From Hymenobacter sp. J193 (GTDB lineage Bacteria; Bacteroidota; Bacteroidia; Cytophagales; Hymenobacteraceae): a stretch of DNA of 64,000 nt. The stretch is from the NCBI RefSeq assembly GCF_024700075.1, contig NZ_JAJONE010000007.1, positions 62,001 to 126,000 of the forward strand. The letters run 5' to 3'. Made by a program: the position numbers and the translations under genes. Below the pieces are notes generated by a model that had not been told where the DNA came from, did no database searches, and was given only the letters and a program-made list of their open reading frames with translations. Positions 35,332-43,172 of this stretch are shown in pieces (position 1 is the first letter of the stretch; each line of letters opens with the position of its first letter).

Positions 35332-35979
35332 ATGCCCGCCAAACCGACCGACCAACCCAAGCGCGTGGCCCTCTACGCCCGCGTCTCGACCCTTGACAAA
35401 GGGCAGGACCCGGAAACGCAGTTGCGGCCGCTGCGCGAGTATGCCCAGCGCCGCGGCTTCGCTGTGGTCGAAGAATACGTCGACCAGGCCTCGGGCACCA
35501 ACGAAGACCGGATCCAGTACAAGCGGATGATGGCTGCTGCCAAGAAACGGCAGCTCGACGCGGTGCTGGTCTGGCGCTACGACCGCTTCGCCCGCTCGAC
35601 CCAGGCGCTGGTCAACGCATTGAAGGAATTCCAGAGCCTGGGCGTGGACTTCATCTCCTACCAGGAAAACATCGACACCACCACGCCCACGGGCGAGCTG
35701 ATTTTCCACGTCATGGCCTCGCTAGCCCAGTTTGAGAGCGCCCTCATCAGCCAGCGCGTGCGCGCCGGCATGGCCCGGGCGAAAGCCCAGGGCAAGCACG
35801 TGGCCCGCCCTCGTTTGGCGCAGGCCAAGCAGGAGGCCATTGCCCAGCTGCTGAGCGAAGGCCTGTCCATGAATCAGGTCAGCAAGCAGTTGGGCGTGGC
35901 GTATGGTACAGTCTACAATTACGCCCAGAAGCAAAAGGGTTCGAGCAACGAAAGCGGTGCTCTTGTACAACAACTTTAA
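35332..35979 (+). CDS. tnpR: Serine recombinase/resolvase of second Tn3 element
   Basis: 215 residues. The catalytic domain shows RVALYARVSTLDKGQDPETQ (catalytic serine), LDAVLVWRYDRFARSTQALV and SLAQFESALISQRVRAGMA. A C-terminal helix-turn-helix follows (GLSMNQVSKQLGVAYGTVYN). It is complete. It reads away from tnpA and is followed 15 bp later by the DUF416-like gene, probably on the same transcript. It is closer to the YneB/Pin-like resolvases than to the other two resolvases in the window. Confidence 0.92.
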   Translation: MPAKPTDQPKRVALYARVSTLDKGQDPETQLRPLREYAQRRGFAVVEEYVDQASGTNEDRIQYKRMMAAAKKRQLDAVLVWRYDRFARSTQALVNALKEFQSLGVDFISYQENIDTTTPTGELIFHVMASLAQFESALISQRVRAGMARAKAQGKHVARPRLAQAKQEAIAQLLSEGLSMNQVSKQLGVAYGTVYNYAQKQKGSSNESGALVQQL

Positions 35980-35994
35980 GGTAGCTGCCTCACT

Positions 35995-36588
35995 ATGTCC
36001 ATGGATACTCTTGTCCCCCTGCTCCGGTCGCTGCCCCTTACCCATCAAGCGGTGTTTGCGGCCTTGACCTGTGAGAAAATGCTTCCCTCTATTGTTCGGT
36101 TTGATGAGACCGAAGAGTCGCCTGGAGCATCCATTTTCCGCCGGGCCATTGATGCCCTCTGCGCCTTTGGGGCACACGAGCCCATTAGCAAGGACGAGTT
36201 TGCCCATCTGCAACAGCAACTGGAAGAATTCTGGCCTGATTTAGACGAAAGTACCAACCCGGTTGCTTCGTATGCATTCGACGCCTGCGTAGCGCTCGGC
36301 GAGGCCTTGGCCCTGGTCCAAGATGCCGAAGCGGAACATGTTGTGCAATGTGCCACCGCTGCCCGGGACACGGTGGATATGTATGTCCAAGACGTGACCG
36401 ACATCGACCTGCCACCTGTTGAGCTAAATGAATTCATTGATGCCACGCCTGTCATGCAGCGAGAAGTCGCGCGGCAGGCAGCAACGGCCCAGGTTTTAGC
36501 TACAGAAGCGCACTTAACGACGGCTTTTATAGACCAGCTGCGCCAGCAGAACCGGCAGGAGCCTTTAATAGACTTTGCAATGGTCTAA
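35995..36588 (+). CDS. DUF416 (YjaG)-like protein, Tn3 passenger
   Basis: 197 residues from ATG 35995. The beginning, LVPLLRSLPLTHQAVFAALT then CEKMLPSIVRF, and the pattern IFRRAIDALCAFG are typical of DUF416/YjaG-like proteins, helical cytoplasmic proteins of unknown function. SYAFDACVALGEALAL and the central block match the same family. The gene lies between tnpR and the right inverted repeat, so it is carried by the transposon. A DUF416 gene as Tn3 cargo is unusual; cargo is often resistance or toxin-antitoxin related. Its role here, whether regulator, antitoxin-like or hitch-hiker, cannot be read from sequence. Confidence 0.75.
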   Translation: MSMDTLVPLLRSLPLTHQAVFAALTCEKMLPSIVRFDETEESPGASIFRRAIDALCAFGAHEPISKDEFAHLQQQLEEFWPDLDESTNPVASYAFDACVALGEALALVQDAEAEHVVQCATAARDTVDMYVQDVTDIDLPPVELNEFIDATPVMQREVARQAATAQVLATEAHLTTAFIDQLRQQNRQEPLIDFAMV

Positions 36589-36612
36589 ACCACGTAGCTC
36601 AAGAAGCAGGGC

Positions 36613-36650
36613 CTTAGCGTGTAAATCCGCCCTTTTGGAAGAAGAACCCC
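36613..36650 (-). repeat. Second Tn3 right terminal inverted repeat
   Basis: Reverse complement of the left repeat over its full 38 bp. Confidence 0.93.
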
Positions 36651-36690
36651 TTCCATCGGGGGACGACCAGCCCCTCCCCTCCCCCACCGC

Positions 36691-36730
36691 CCAAAAAACA
36701 AAGCCAGCCCCCAAAGAGGCTGGCTTTGTT
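36691..36730 (-). terminator. Strong intrinsic terminator after the second par operon
   Basis: Perfect 12-bp stem ACAAAGCCAGCC / GGCTGGCTTTGT with an 8-base loop, followed on the minus strand by a T run. It lies 25 bp beyond the stop of the minus-strand partner gene. Confidence 0.88.
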
Positions 36731-36754
36731 GGTTCAGCTCTTTCTACCCCTCCC

Positions 36755-37240
36755 CTACTTGGCCGGCGGCAGCTTGCCGGTTTTGCGTAGCTGGGCATCG
36801 AGTACCCGGTGCGCCAGTTCCAGGTACTGCTTGATGTTCGAGGGGTTTTCGGGGCTATCCGGCAGCAGGGCCAAGCTGAGCTTAATCTGCTGGACCACGG
36901 ACCGGGGAAGCTTCACGGAGTGCTCCTGCTCCGGGCTGGCCGCCGGCGTAGCCGGCACCTTAGCTGCCCGCGGCCGGCGGAGCGGTGCTGCTGTGGCGAG
37001 CAGCTCGGGCGATGAGGCATCCAGCACAGTGGCTACCGGCGCTGCCATCTGGGGCGCTGCAGCGGCCGGCGTCTCCACAGCAACCACGGCAGCGGCTGGC
37101 GCAACCGGCATAGGGGCGATTCCCGTGGCCCTGGCTGTCTGCTCCCCTCCCATGCCGGCGCGGGCTTCCTGGCGCGCTTCTTCGGATACTGGAATACGCC
37201 CCCGGCGTGATTCGATTTTAGCAGGCTTGAAGGCAGGCAT
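36755..37240 (-). CDS. ParA-associated partner protein (second par locus)
   Basis: 161 residues. The N-terminal 100 are low-complexity (alanine, proline, valine). The conserved-looking part is the C-terminal 55 residues, HSVKLPRSVVQQIKLSLALL then NIKQYLELAHRVLDAQLRK. It resembles a short DNA-binding or ribbon-helix-helix-like tail. The start ATG overlaps the parA stop by one base (TAATG), so the two are translated together; this is the normal position for a centromere-binding partner. The match is by context rather than by sequence family. A strong terminator follows. Confidence 0.7.
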   Translation of the reverse strand: MPAFKPAKIESRRGRIPVSEEARQEARAGMGGEQTARATGIAPMPVAPAAAVVAVETPAAAAPQMAAPVATVLDASSPELLATAAPLRRPRAAKVPATPAASPEQEHSVKLPRSVVQQIKLSLALLPDSPENPSNIKQYLELAHRVLDAQLRKTGKLPPAK

Positions 37241-38016
37241 TAGTTGGCGGCGGTTGAGGTGGAGGAAGTGGACAAGCTGGTCGGAGCCCCAGCAGGCTTG
37301 CGGGCGGGCAGGCCCAGGCGTTGAATAAGCTCTTCGCAGAGGCGGCGGATTTCATCGGCCGTTTCCTTGTTGCCGCCGGCATAGCGCAGCCAGGCCGGGT
37401 TGAGCAGGCTGTAAAGCGTGGAGGCCCGCGAATAGGCTACCCGGTTGCTCAGGTAGGAATTGAACCGTGAGAGCCCCAGATTGTCGATGTAATCGTCCAT
37501 CTGCTTTTCTTCCCGACGGCCCGCAATCCGCTTGGTCGAGAGGCCAAAGTACTGGAAGTCGATGCCATGGGTATCGGCCGACTTCTTAATGGCCTCCAGA
37601 ATGCCCATAAACTCGGCCGTGGAGGCCCGATCCAGGTAATCTGATACCAGCGGCACGATGACAGCGTCGCAGGCGGTGAGCACGTTAAAAACGTCATCCC
37701 CATCGGCCCGGCCCGGCACGTCGATGATGATCAGGTCGTAGTCCTTCTCCGGGTCGTCGATAAAGGTGAAGACCTGCTCCAGGCTTAGGGCAAAGACGTC
37801 GTAAGGATACCGGGCATCGGGAACCGTCTTGAGCAGTTCTTCAAAGTTGTCGGCGTCGACCTGCTCGCGGGTTTTAACGATGCTCTGCTGGTAGTCACAG
37901 TCCAGCACGGCGATGCGCAGACCGTACTCGGTGGCCAGCGGGGCCGCGAGCACCAAGGCAAGGGTAGATTTTCCGGAGCCTCCCTTCTGGGTGGCAAAGC
38001 TGATGATTCTGGCCAT
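37240..38016 (-). CDS. parA: ParA-family partition ATPase (second par locus)
   Basis: 258 residues, starting MARIISFATQKGGSGKSTLA with deviant Walker A KGGSGKS (residues 11-17). LRIAVLDCDYQQSIVK follows as the Walker A' region, with YDLIIIDVPGRADGD as Walker B. It is longer than, and quite different in sequence from, the ParA at 15696-16373. It is followed by its partner gene, and the 600 bp upstream contain an array of GTAGAGAA repeats that could serve as centromere or operator. Two distinct ParA systems in one window suggest a fusion of two plasmids or a large replicon with redundant partition loci. Confidence 0.92.
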   Translation of the reverse strand: MARIISFATQKGGSGKSTLALVLAAPLATEYGLRIAVLDCDYQQSIVKTREQVDADNFEELLKTVPDARYPYDVFALSLEQVFTFIDDPEKDYDLIIIDVPGRADGDDVFNVLTACDAVIVPLVSDYLDRASTAEFMGILEAIKKSADTHGIDFQYFGLSTKRIAGRREEKQMDDYIDNLGLSRFNSYLSNRVAYSRASTLYSLLNPAWLRYAGGNKETADEIRRLCEELIQRLGLPARKPAGAPTSLSTSSTSTAAN

Positions 38017-38097
38017 GGGCAGGTATGCTGGGAGATAAGGAGAAGCCGCCGCGGACGAGAAGCGCCCTTACTGGCAAATGTAGAGGAATTGTGGAGA

Positions 38098-38620
38098 AGT
38101 ACCTAAGTAGAAAAAGATAAAAGAGGATTTAGATAAAAAGATAAAAGTAGAGAAAGGGCGATAGGATAAAGGATAAAAGTAGAGAAAAGTAAAAGTAGAG
38201 ACGACCTACTATTAACAGGTAGAGAAAGCCACTAGTGGAAAGTAATACAAGTAGAAAAAAATAAAAAAAATACTTATCTATAAGTAGAGAATAATAGAAG
38301 TAGAAAATATGCGAAAGGGAATAAGAGAAATATTTTAGTGAGTAGAATAGGGTAGAAGTAGAGAAAGGTAATTGTGTAGTGAGGTGTTATAACGTCTGCT
38401 TGTGGTCTGGATAAAAGTAGAGAAGAGTCTTTATAGAGAAGGAGAAAAGTAGAGAAAGCGTATCTTGTAAATGAACTGCTAAAGTAAAAAAAAGATATAA
38501 GTAGAATAGTATGCAAGTAGAGAAGTAGAGTCAACTCACGAATAGCCCACTGACTTCCGGGCACACGTGAGATAAACGAAGCAGAAAATAGGTGATGTGT
38601 ACAAGTAGAGAAAGGGAGAA
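38098..38620 (+). repeat. Array of GTAGAGAA direct repeats upstream of parA
   Basis: The octamer GTAGAGAA, often within AAAAGTAGAGAAAG, occurs about nine times, with several one-base variants (GTAGAAAA, GTAGAATA), across about 520 bp of AT-rich, purine-biased plus strand. Spacing is irregular (about 12 to 80 bp), unlike replication iterons, which favours a partition centromere or a regulator-binding array. The repeats lie directly upstream of the second parA-partner operon. Confidence 0.75.
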
Positions 38621-38973
38621 GTGTAACGACATGTCTTTCTCGTCTGAATTACCACAGCTGGAGCTGGATAAATCACCTCAGAACGTAGCATAAGCCAGGA
38701 GTACGGCCGAGGATTATACGCCCTAAAACGATGGTCTACCCACGCGGCAACAACACCTGATAACCTGTCGGCTATAACTGCGTACTATCTTCTTACTAAC
38801 TTTTTGCTAACCATAGAATAGTCTCAGCAAGAAGTCGCCTCTTTTCCGGACTTGAATTTTTTTAGGCAGCTAGCCACGCATTCCGGTGAGTACATAAGAA
38901 GTAAATAGAGCATATCAGAGGGAAGTTACGTCCTTCTTCTGTTCGGCCACATTAGAGTAACCCAAGTTGCGGA
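38621..38973. other. Intergenic stretch, nothing recognised
   Basis: Between the repeat array and the IS982 relic. No gene or repeat found. Confidence 0.4.
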
Positions 38974-39425
38974 TTAGGTGCCTAATTCGGCGAGGGTGTG
39001 GGTGAAGACGAAAAGCCGCAGTTTAAGGACGAGACCTTGCCTCGTGGCGGCGTGAATGGACTTGGGAAACCGCTCGGTAATCTGGCTGATGGTGGTTTCC
39101 ATGCCTTTGCGGAAATGCTGAATGAGGTACTCCGGCCAGGGCTCGTGCGGGCGCTTGCTATTCTTGCGCTGGTTGGCCTGTAGGCTCACCTGCTCGGCTT
39201 GCAGCCAAGCGTCTTCCCAGTCATAGTCCGTTTAGGCGGCATTGGCGTAGAGCACGCTACCTGCGGGCAGTTGTGGGCCCAGGGCCCGCATTCCCGGGAT
39301 GTCGGCCTGGCAGCCGGCATGGATGTAGAGTTCCACGGGCAGCCCGTCATGGATCATGACGAACTGGACTTTCACACCGTAGAAGTAGCGGCGTTTGCTG
39401 GACAATGCGCCGGGGCAGCGCGGGT
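38974..39425 (-). pseudogene. IS982-like transposase fragment with internal stop
   Basis: The minus strand reads SSKRRYFYGVKVQFVMIHDG then LPVELYIHAGCQADIPGMRA and ends at LPAGSVLYANAA, followed by an in-frame TAA at 39232-39234. TDYDWEDAWLQ follows, then FRKGMETTISQITERFP with the last catalytic glutamate region and GLVLKLRLFVFTHTLAEL. This is the C-terminal half of an IS982 DDE transposase. The stop replaces a tyrosine codon in the usual AYTDY motif. The N-terminal half is missing; the neighbouring gene fragment abuts it near 39,425. It is a dead relic. Confidence 0.85.
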
Positions 39426-39719
39426 GTAGTGCCGGCGAATGAAGCGGTCAAGTGCGGCCTGCGCAGCCCGGGGTGCCAAGGCATCCAGGAGAGTTACCTC
39501 GTAGTATTGCAGCGGCTGACTCATGCTGAAAAAGCGCGTATCCAGGCCGGTTAATAGCCGGTGATTCAGCTCTGAATCGACTAGGTTTATCTGCGGGGAA
39601 ATGGGAGGAGCACACCTGCCCAACCCGGTGGCTATAACTACCATTAGCACGCTTGCAGCGCAGGTGCGAAGCCGGGAAAGCAACAACGGGCAGCGCGAGC
39701 TGCTAGAGAAGACGTTCAT
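39372..39719 (-). CDS. Small exported protein, 3' end replaced by IS982 relic
   Basis: About 116 residues from ATG 39719 (MNVFSSSSRCPLLLSRLRTC), with a hydrophobic segment SVLMVVIATGLGRCAPP that could be a signal peptide or lipobox region. It continues ISPQINLVDSELNHRLLTGL then FSMSQPLQYYEVTLLDALAP. The last residues are read from IS982 DNA, so the natural C-terminus is lost. It is divergent from the WG-repeat-like lipoprotein with 139 bp between the starts. No family recognised. Whether it is translated is uncertain. Confidence 0.4.
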   Translation of the reverse strand: MNVFSSSSRCPLLLSRLRTCAASVLMVVIATGLGRCAPPISPQINLVDSELNHRLLTGLDTRFFSMSQPLQYYEVTLLDALAPRAAQAALDRFIRRHYTRAAPAHCPANAATSTV

Positions 39720-39858
39720 AAGGTGCTCACAAGGCCACCAGCCGCAGCTCACCAAGCGAAGCCGTGCCGTAGCACAAGGCGAACTTAGCGGAATAATCAC
39801 CCACCCCAACCTTCCGCCAATCGCGCCCGAATACGGAAGGAATTTATTGTTCAGCCCC

Positions 39859-40404
39859 ATGTCGAAAGTCCCTGTCGCCTTGCTGTTATTCGGCTGCCTG
39901 AGTGTGGCTGCTTGCCGCCCCGAGACTCGGGCCGAGCACCCGGCCGGGCCGCTCCGGCTGGTGCAGCGCCTTTCCGACGATGCCTGCGCCTACGTGTCGG
40001 CGGCCGGTGATACCGTGATTCCCTTCGGGCGCTACGCCAGGGCGGCCACCGAACGGTTCGACAAGGTAGCGCTGGTTCTCCAGCCCGGTGGGAACTGGGT
40101 GGGCATCGACCGGCAAGAGCGGGTGCTTTTCCGCCCGTTTATTTTCGACAACGGCCCCGACTACCCCGCCGAGGGCGTGCTGCGCATCGTGGACGCCGCC
40201 GGGCTGATTGGCTACGCCGACACTGCCACGGGGCGCGTGGTGCTGGCCCCACAGTACGAAGCCGCCTTTCCCTTCGAGCACGGTCGGGCGCGGGTAGGCC
40301 GCCGCTGCCAGCTGGTACGCGAGGGCGAACATTCGTATTGGGCCTGCGCGGCGTGGCAGTCCATTGACCATGCGGGCCGCCCCGTGCCCGATGCTATTCC
40401 GTAA
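39859..40404 (+). CDS. WG-repeat-like lipoprotein
   Basis: 181 residues from ATG 39859. The signal peptide MSKVPVALLLFGCLSVAAC ends with a lipobox cysteine. The mature part contains WG-beta-repeat-like units: YVSAAGDTVIPFGRYARA, NWVGIDRQERVLFRPFIF, LIGYADTATGRVVLAPQYEA, DHAGRPVPDAIP. Repeats of this kind (KWGYID---IP--YD) form beta structures in surface lipoproteins of Bacteroidota. The gene ends 23 bp before the next gene, suggesting an operon. Function unknown. Confidence 0.75.
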   Translation: MSKVPVALLLFGCLSVAACRPETRAEHPAGPLRLVQRLSDDACAYVSAAGDTVIPFGRYARAATERFDKVALVLQPGGNWVGIDRQERVLFRPFIFDNGPDYPAEGVLRIVDAAGLIGYADTATGRVVLAPQYEAAFPFEHGRARVGRRCQLVREGEHSYWACAAWQSIDHAGRPVPDAIP

Positions 40405-40426
40405 TTTCCGGCAACGCTGCCCAACC

Positions 40427-41566
40427 ATGACTCTCTCGCAAACTCACCGGCTTCGCCACGAGCAAACTGGTCAAAGCAGCACGCTTACGCTGATGAACAG
40501 CCAAGTCAGCACGGAGACGACCCGCGGCGGCAAAACCCGGCGCACGGAAAAGCTTTTTGCCACGGTGGCCGAAGCCGCTGCGTACGCCGAGCGCCAGGAG
40601 TGGGCATTGTTGAAAAAGGGGTTTGTGCTGCACCACCAGGCCGCAGTTCCCGGCGAGCCGCTGCTGCACTGCTTTATTGGGGGCGGCTACACGGGCAGCC
40701 TGGCCTTTGCCGAAACGCCCCAGGGCCTGTATGTCTATAAAAATGGCTGGTTCCGCTCGGCTACTGACCAGCAGGATTTCCTGCTGCGGCTGGATGTGGC
40801 CGGGCGCGTACACGATACCGTGGCGCTGCCCACCATTCTGGCTTGGGACGCGCACTACCAGCCGGCCTGGCAGGCGCTGGTGCTCGACCTCGACCATACC
40901 GTGTACGAGTACCACCTGGCCACGGGCCGCTTCCGGGCGCTGAGCAAGCCCGGGCAGTGGTCGTCCAGCTTCGTGGCCGTGGCGGCGGGCCGTACGGCCT
41001 TTGCGGCCAACCATGAGCTGGTAGTGCTGGGGCCCGATCGGCAGGCGCTGTTCCGGCAGCCGTTCACCACGCAGCTGCTTAAGGGCTCCCCGGTTTTCGC
41101 AGCGGCGCTGGGGCGGAATGGAGAGGTATTGGCCCTGCATACCGTGCCAGGGGAGGTGCAGCTGCGCAGCACCCTGGACGGCACCTTGCAGCACACGCTC
41201 ACGGGGGATTTCGGGCTGGTGCGACAGCTGGAGTTTATGTGCAACGACCAGCTGCTGCTCTTGCTGGAGCTACACGGCACCGGCCGCCTGCGATGCTTTG
41301 ATTTGGCGCAGCACGCGGAAGTCAATTTTACCTTGTTCAGGGGCGAAGACGGGCCCTCGTGGGTAAAAACGTGCTGCCTCAACGCCGACCAGTCGCGCCT
41401 AGCGGTGCTCAACGGCAGCTGGGTCGAGCTGTTCGATACGGCCACCCGGCAGCTGGTACACCGCTTCCGGCTTCGTCACTGCGTGAAAACGGCGCGCCTG
41501 CGGTTTATTGGCAACACCCTTGGGGCACGCACCGATTACGGTTGTTTCAGCCTCTATCAGGGCTAA
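40427..41566 (+). CDS. WGR-like domain plus beta-propeller protein
   Basis: 379 residues from ATG 40427. The first 70 residues resemble a WGR domain without the WGR triplet: STLTLMNSQVSTETTRGGKT then KLFATVAEAAAYAERQEWAL and LKKGF. The rest is a propeller of short blades (GEVLALHTVPGEVQLRS, LLLLELHGTGRLRCFDLAQ, SRLAVLNGSWVELFDTATR). No signal peptide, so probably cytoplasmic. WGR-plus-propeller proteins occur next to MoxR/vWA conflict systems in Bacteroidota, and a MoxR-vWA-propeller operon lies 12 kb upstream, but no direct link is visible here. Follows the WG-repeat-like lipoprotein closely. Confidence 0.72.
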   Translation: MTLSQTHRLRHEQTGQSSTLTLMNSQVSTETTRGGKTRRTEKLFATVAEAAAYAERQEWALLKKGFVLHHQAAVPGEPLLHCFIGGGYTGSLAFAETPQGLYVYKNGWFRSATDQQDFLLRLDVAGRVHDTVALPTILAWDAHYQPAWQALVLDLDHTVYEYHLATGRFRALSKPGQWSSSFVAVAAGRTAFAANHELVVLGPDRQALFRQPFTTQLLKGSPVFAAALGRNGEVLALHTVPGEVQLRSTLDGTLQHTLTGDFGLVRQLEFMCNDQLLLLLELHGTGRLRCFDLAQHAEVNFTLFRGEDGPSWVKTCCLNADQSRLAVLNGSWVELFDTATRQLVHRFRLRHCVKTARLRFIGNTLGARTDYGCFSLYQG

Positions 41567-41798
41567 GCTGGCGCCTCGGCGTAGCTTACCGGGGCATCGT
41601 CGGGAATGCTGCCTTCGGCGTTGGTATGGCGCAGCTTCAGCACAGCCCGGGTGGGAGCAGACCAGCGGGCTTCGACAGGCTCCCGGGCGGTAGGCTTGCG
41701 CTGCAAGAGCCGGCGCGGACCGTCGGCCGCTATCTGCGCCAGGCCCAGGGTGTTGGCCTGGTCGCCGCCATCCAGGCTGGTCCCAGCGCAACCAACTA
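41567..41798 (-). other. Short stretch after pyrC with coding-like minus-strand frame
   Basis: A minus-strand frame continuing from inside pyrC reads GDQANTLGLAQIAADGPRRL then LQRKPTAREPVEARWSAPTR and stops at 41563, overlapping the stop of the convergent propeller gene. The sequence looks coding in composition but has no credible start (ATG, GTG or TTG) after the pyrC stop. It could be the tail of a broken gene. Confidence 0.35.
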
Positions 41799-43076
41799 TC
41801 AGCGCTCCAGCAGGATTTCTGTGCCCAAAATCACCAGGTCTACCCGGCCTTTCAGCGTTTGGTCGATGAAGGGTGTGTTCTGGGATTTGGATTTCATGAA
41901 TTCCCGCGTGAAGGTGGTTTCCGCATCGGTATCGAACAAGACGCACTCGGCTTGCTGACCAACTTCGATGGTGGGTACCGGCAGGCCCATCAGACGGCGG
42001 GGCTCGGCCGAATAGCGCTTCACCACCAAGTCCCACCCGAATTTCCCGGGCTCGACGAAGAAGTGATAAAGCGACACCAGAGCTGTATCCAGGCCGGTGA
42101 TGCCGTTGGGGGCGCTGATGAAATCCTGGGCTTTTTCGAACGGCGTGTGCGGCGCGTGGTCGGTGGCAATGAGGTCGAATACGCCTTCAATAAGCCCCTC
42201 GAGCAGCGCATCACAATCGGCCTGCGTCCGCAGCGGCGGGTTCATTTTATAGTTCGTGTCGTAGTCTCCGATGTGTTCGTCGGTGAACAGCAGGTGGTGC
42301 GGGGCCACTTCCGCCGTCACCTTCACATCGCCGCGGGATTTCCACCAGCGGATGGTTTCCATGCCGAGCTTGCTGGAAACGTGCTGGATGTGCACATGCG
42401 CGCCCGCCGCCCGGGCCAGGCGGATGTCGCGGTCGATGATAATTTCTTCCGCGCACGCCGGTGAGCCTTTGATGCCGAGCCGGTAGCTCATCACCCCTTC
42501 GTTCAGGGCGCGCGGTCCGGCCAGCTCCGGCACCTCGCAGTGGCTGGCGAAAAACATTCCAAACTCGGTGGCGTACTGCATTGCCCGCAGTAGCACGGCG
42601 GGGTCGCTGGTGGTATCCCCGTCGTCGGTGAGCATTTTCACCCCGAGCGTACGCATTCCTTCGATTTCCGCCAGTTCCTTGCCCTGGCGGTCTTTGGTGA
42701 CGCAGCCGGACGTGTATACCGGAATGCGGGCCTTGCGTTTGGCATTGTCCAGCACGGTGGCCACCGAGGTTGCCGAGTCGAGGGCCGGGCGGGTATTCGG
42801 CATCATGACCACGCCGGTAATGCCGCCGTTGATAGCCGCTTCGCTCCCCGTAGTGATGGTTTCCTTGTTCTCAAATCCGGGGGCGCGGAAATGGACGTGG
42901 GCATCAAACATGGCTGGCATAAGAACCCGACCACGTGCGTCGATGACGCGGGCGCCCTCGGGAATGGTTAGGCTTTTGCCGATGTCTTGAATTTTTCCTT
43001 CAACAATCAGAACATCACTCTCGACAAGTACGGGTGAATTTTCGGAGGCGATGCGGGCGTTTTGAAGGAGGAGCAT
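41799..43076 (-). CDS. pyrC: Dihydroorotase
   Basis: 425 residues from ATG 43076; the frame is open upstream to 43103 but MLLLQNARI is the normal start. Metal-binding and catalytic features of class I dihydroorotases are present: MPAMFDAHVHFRAPG (HxH), GVKMLTDDGDTTSDP, FASHCEVPE, HIQHVSSKLG, EVAPHHLLF and LIATDHAPHTPFEKA (catalytic aspartate). It catalyses the third step of de novo pyrimidine synthesis, carbamoyl-aspartate to dihydroorotate. It follows pyrB on the same strand after 96 bp and is probably co-transcribed. Intact. In most Bacteroidota this gene is chromosomal and essential in the absence of uracil. Confidence 0.95.
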   Translation of the reverse strand: MLLLQNARIASENSPVLVESDVLIVEGKIQDIGKSLTIPEGARVIDARGRVLMPAMFDAHVHFRAPGFENKETITTGSEAAINGGITGVVMMPNTRPALDSATSVATVLDNAKRKARIPVYTSGCVTKDRQGKELAEIEGMRTLGVKMLTDDGDTTSDPAVLLRAMQYATEFGMFFASHCEVPELAGPRALNEGVMSYRLGIKGSPACAEEIIIDRDIRLARAAGAHVHIQHVSSKLGMETIRWWKSRGDVKVTAEVAPHHLLFTDEHIGDYDTNYKMNPPLRTQADCDALLEGLIEGVFDLIATDHAPHTPFEKAQDFISAPNGITGLDTALVSLYHFFVEPGKFGWDLVVKRYSAEPRRLMGLPVPTIEVGQQAECVLFDTDAETTFTREFMKSKSQNTPFIDQTLKGRVDLVILGTEILLER

Positions 43077-43172
43077 GGGTGAGAGAGTGCTGTAAACCGG
43101 CAAGGGGGAGGGGGATATTCTGGCTGTTAGAGATGAAAATACACGGGCGGGGCCAGCCGTAGCGACCGGCGT

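Larger units (their letters stand above)
32201..36650. mobile_element. Second Tn3-family transposon, with DUF416-like passenger
   Basis: The ends are perfect 38-bp inverted repeats (32201-32238 and 36613-36650), starting GGGGTTCTTCTTCC and finishing ACGCTAAG. Inside are tnpA (minus strand, one frameshift), divergent tnpR and a passenger gene that stops 24 bp before the right repeat. The flanking bases are AATCA on the left and TTCCA on the right, so there is no target duplication. One flank must have been lost by adjacent deletion or intramolecular transposition. The element is clearly distinct from the 4.4-9.7 kb Tn3, though built on the same plan. Confidence 0.92.

Noticed and set aside
38098..38620. 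CRISPR array or coding region
   Set aside because: Repeats are 8-14 bp with irregular spacing, and the frame at 38274-38564 is low-complexity.
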